A DNA stretch of 23,666 bases from Eubacterium sp. AF22-8LB (lineage in GTDB: Bacteria; Bacillota_I; Bacilli_A; Erysipelotrichales; Erysipelotrichaceae): contig NZ_QRVI01000029.1 of the NCBI RefSeq assembly GCF_003458715.1, forward strand, positions 1-23,666, given 5' to 3'. Shown in pieces: positions 23,087-23,666 of the stretch. The notes under the pieces were generated by a model that made no database searches, had not been told where the DNA came from, and worked only from the letters and a program-made list of their open reading frames with translations. The first letter of the stretch is position 1; every line of letters starts with the position of its first letter. Position numbers and translations under genes: made by a program.

Positions 23087-23666
23087 GTATCCAAATTTTC
23101 TAGGGGTCTCGAATTTAGGGGGCAATCTGGGGGACAATAAAGAGAAATGAATCTAGGGGTCTATGAAATGTGATTATTTCATCCCTTATTCATTTTCTTT
23201 TTTTATGTCTGATATAACCGTTTATAATTATTTCGTTATGTTCATTGTCTTCAACCAGGAGGTATATAAATGAACAATAACGAAAATATTTCTATTTCAA
23301 AACTATTAGCTGTACTTGATATTCAAGATGATGACTCTTTTATTATTACTGATGTCGAATTGATTGATGAAAATAAATATATACACATCCAGAAGAAGTT
23401 GGAACCTATGTATTGTCCTAGATGTGGTTCAAGAATGCATTCTAAAGGTTTCTATACTCGTAAGCTTAATCATCCCGTTCTTCAGGATTCCACTAAATTT
23501 TATATGATTGTTAAACAACGTAAGTGGCATTGTGATGAGTGTAATTTATATATGAATGATTCATTTCCTTTTTTGGATAGATATGCTCATTCTACAACCA
23601 TCACTCCATTTCTTATTCTAAATGAATTTAAACACCTGGATCAAAGTACTGCAGCTATTGCCGAAA
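23087..23666 (+). mobile_element. ISL3-family insertion sequence, left part
   Basis: The transposase gene at 23270 begins an element that runs off the window. The 5' untranslated part (about 23087-23269) is unlike its surroundings: G-rich on the plus strand, with a 10-bp direct repeat CTAGGGGTCT at 23100-23109 and 23153-23162. The exact left end and inverted repeat cannot be fixed without the right end. Confidence 0.65.
23270..23666 (+). CDS. ISL3-family transposase, N-terminal part (runs off the window)
   Basis: 132 codons of an open frame from the ATG at 23270, with AGGAGG 7 nt upstream and a TATAAT at 23223-23228. The start is MNNNENISISKLLAVLDIQD. An N-terminal zinc finger follows: YCPRCGSRMHSKGFYTRKLNHP (about 48-69) and WHCDECNLYMNDSFPF (about 86-101), that is CxxC...CxxC. 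Next comes the helix-turn-helix region (TPFLILNEFKHLDQSTAAIAE). This finger and spacing are typical of ISL3 transposases. The DDE catalytic part lies outside the window, so I cannot say whether the element is intact. It is opposite in direction to pyrH. Confidence 0.88.
   Translation, partial: MNNNENISISKLLAVLDIQDDDSFIITDVELIDENKYIHIQKKLEPMYCPRCGSRMHSKGFYTRKLNHPVLQDSTKFYMIVKQRKWHCDECNLYMNDSFPFLDRYAHSTTITPFLILNEFKHLDQSTAAIAE

Noticed and set aside
1..23666. tRNA or rRNA genes
   Set aside because: No clover-leaf with TTC-box sequence and no rRNA-like stretch was recognised on either strand.

Overview
The window looks like chromosome from an AT-rich, low-GC Firmicute. Gene content and protein style (short SMC, short MetK, a DnaE-type polymerase without its own exonuclease, a YlxM/FtsY pair, an S-box-like leader on metK) fit the Erysipelotrichia best. 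That taxonomic call is an inference from protein resemblance, not from a marker gene. Almost everything is on the minus strand. The exceptions are a TrhA/hemolysin III gene, a transposase at the right edge and a terminator at the left edge.

Left part (1-4080): a compact stress-type locus. A YwnA-like Rrf2 repressor sits upstream of a separate four-gene unit: a tandem SnoaL-like protein, an FMN split-barrel/ferredoxin fusion, a zinc-type macrodomain and a class M sirtuin (SirTM). Three copies of one inverted repeat (TGTAAY-N7-GTTACA, followed by TCTA) lie on the promoters of the repressor gene and of the operon. The repressor therefore probably controls itself and the ADP-ribosylation genes. 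The lipoyl-carrier and lipoate-ligase partners known from the Staphylococcus/Streptococcus SirTM operons are absent here. This is the most interesting system in the window.

Middle left (4080-8300): two gene-poor stretches with decayed-looking sequence, a small YcxB-like membrane protein and a 55-bp tandem repeat. A secreted NlpC/P60-like protein follows, then metK behind a SAM-riboswitch-like leader with a clear terminator/antiterminator switch. The leader appears to lack the P4 helix of SAM-I.

Centre (8300-18440): dnaE with a LUD-domain gene directly behind it, then an operon smc-ftsY-ylxM-ackA-nrnA with 1-bp TAATG overlaps. It combines chromosome segregation, membrane targeting of ribosomes, acetate kinase and a nanoRNase. 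Right part (18440-23001): trhA, convergent with the operon pyrH-frr-uppS-cdsA-rseP, which lacks the dxr gene often found there. The right edge (about 23087-23666) carries the start of an ISL3-family insertion sequence, probably inserted between pyrH and whatever lay upstream of it.
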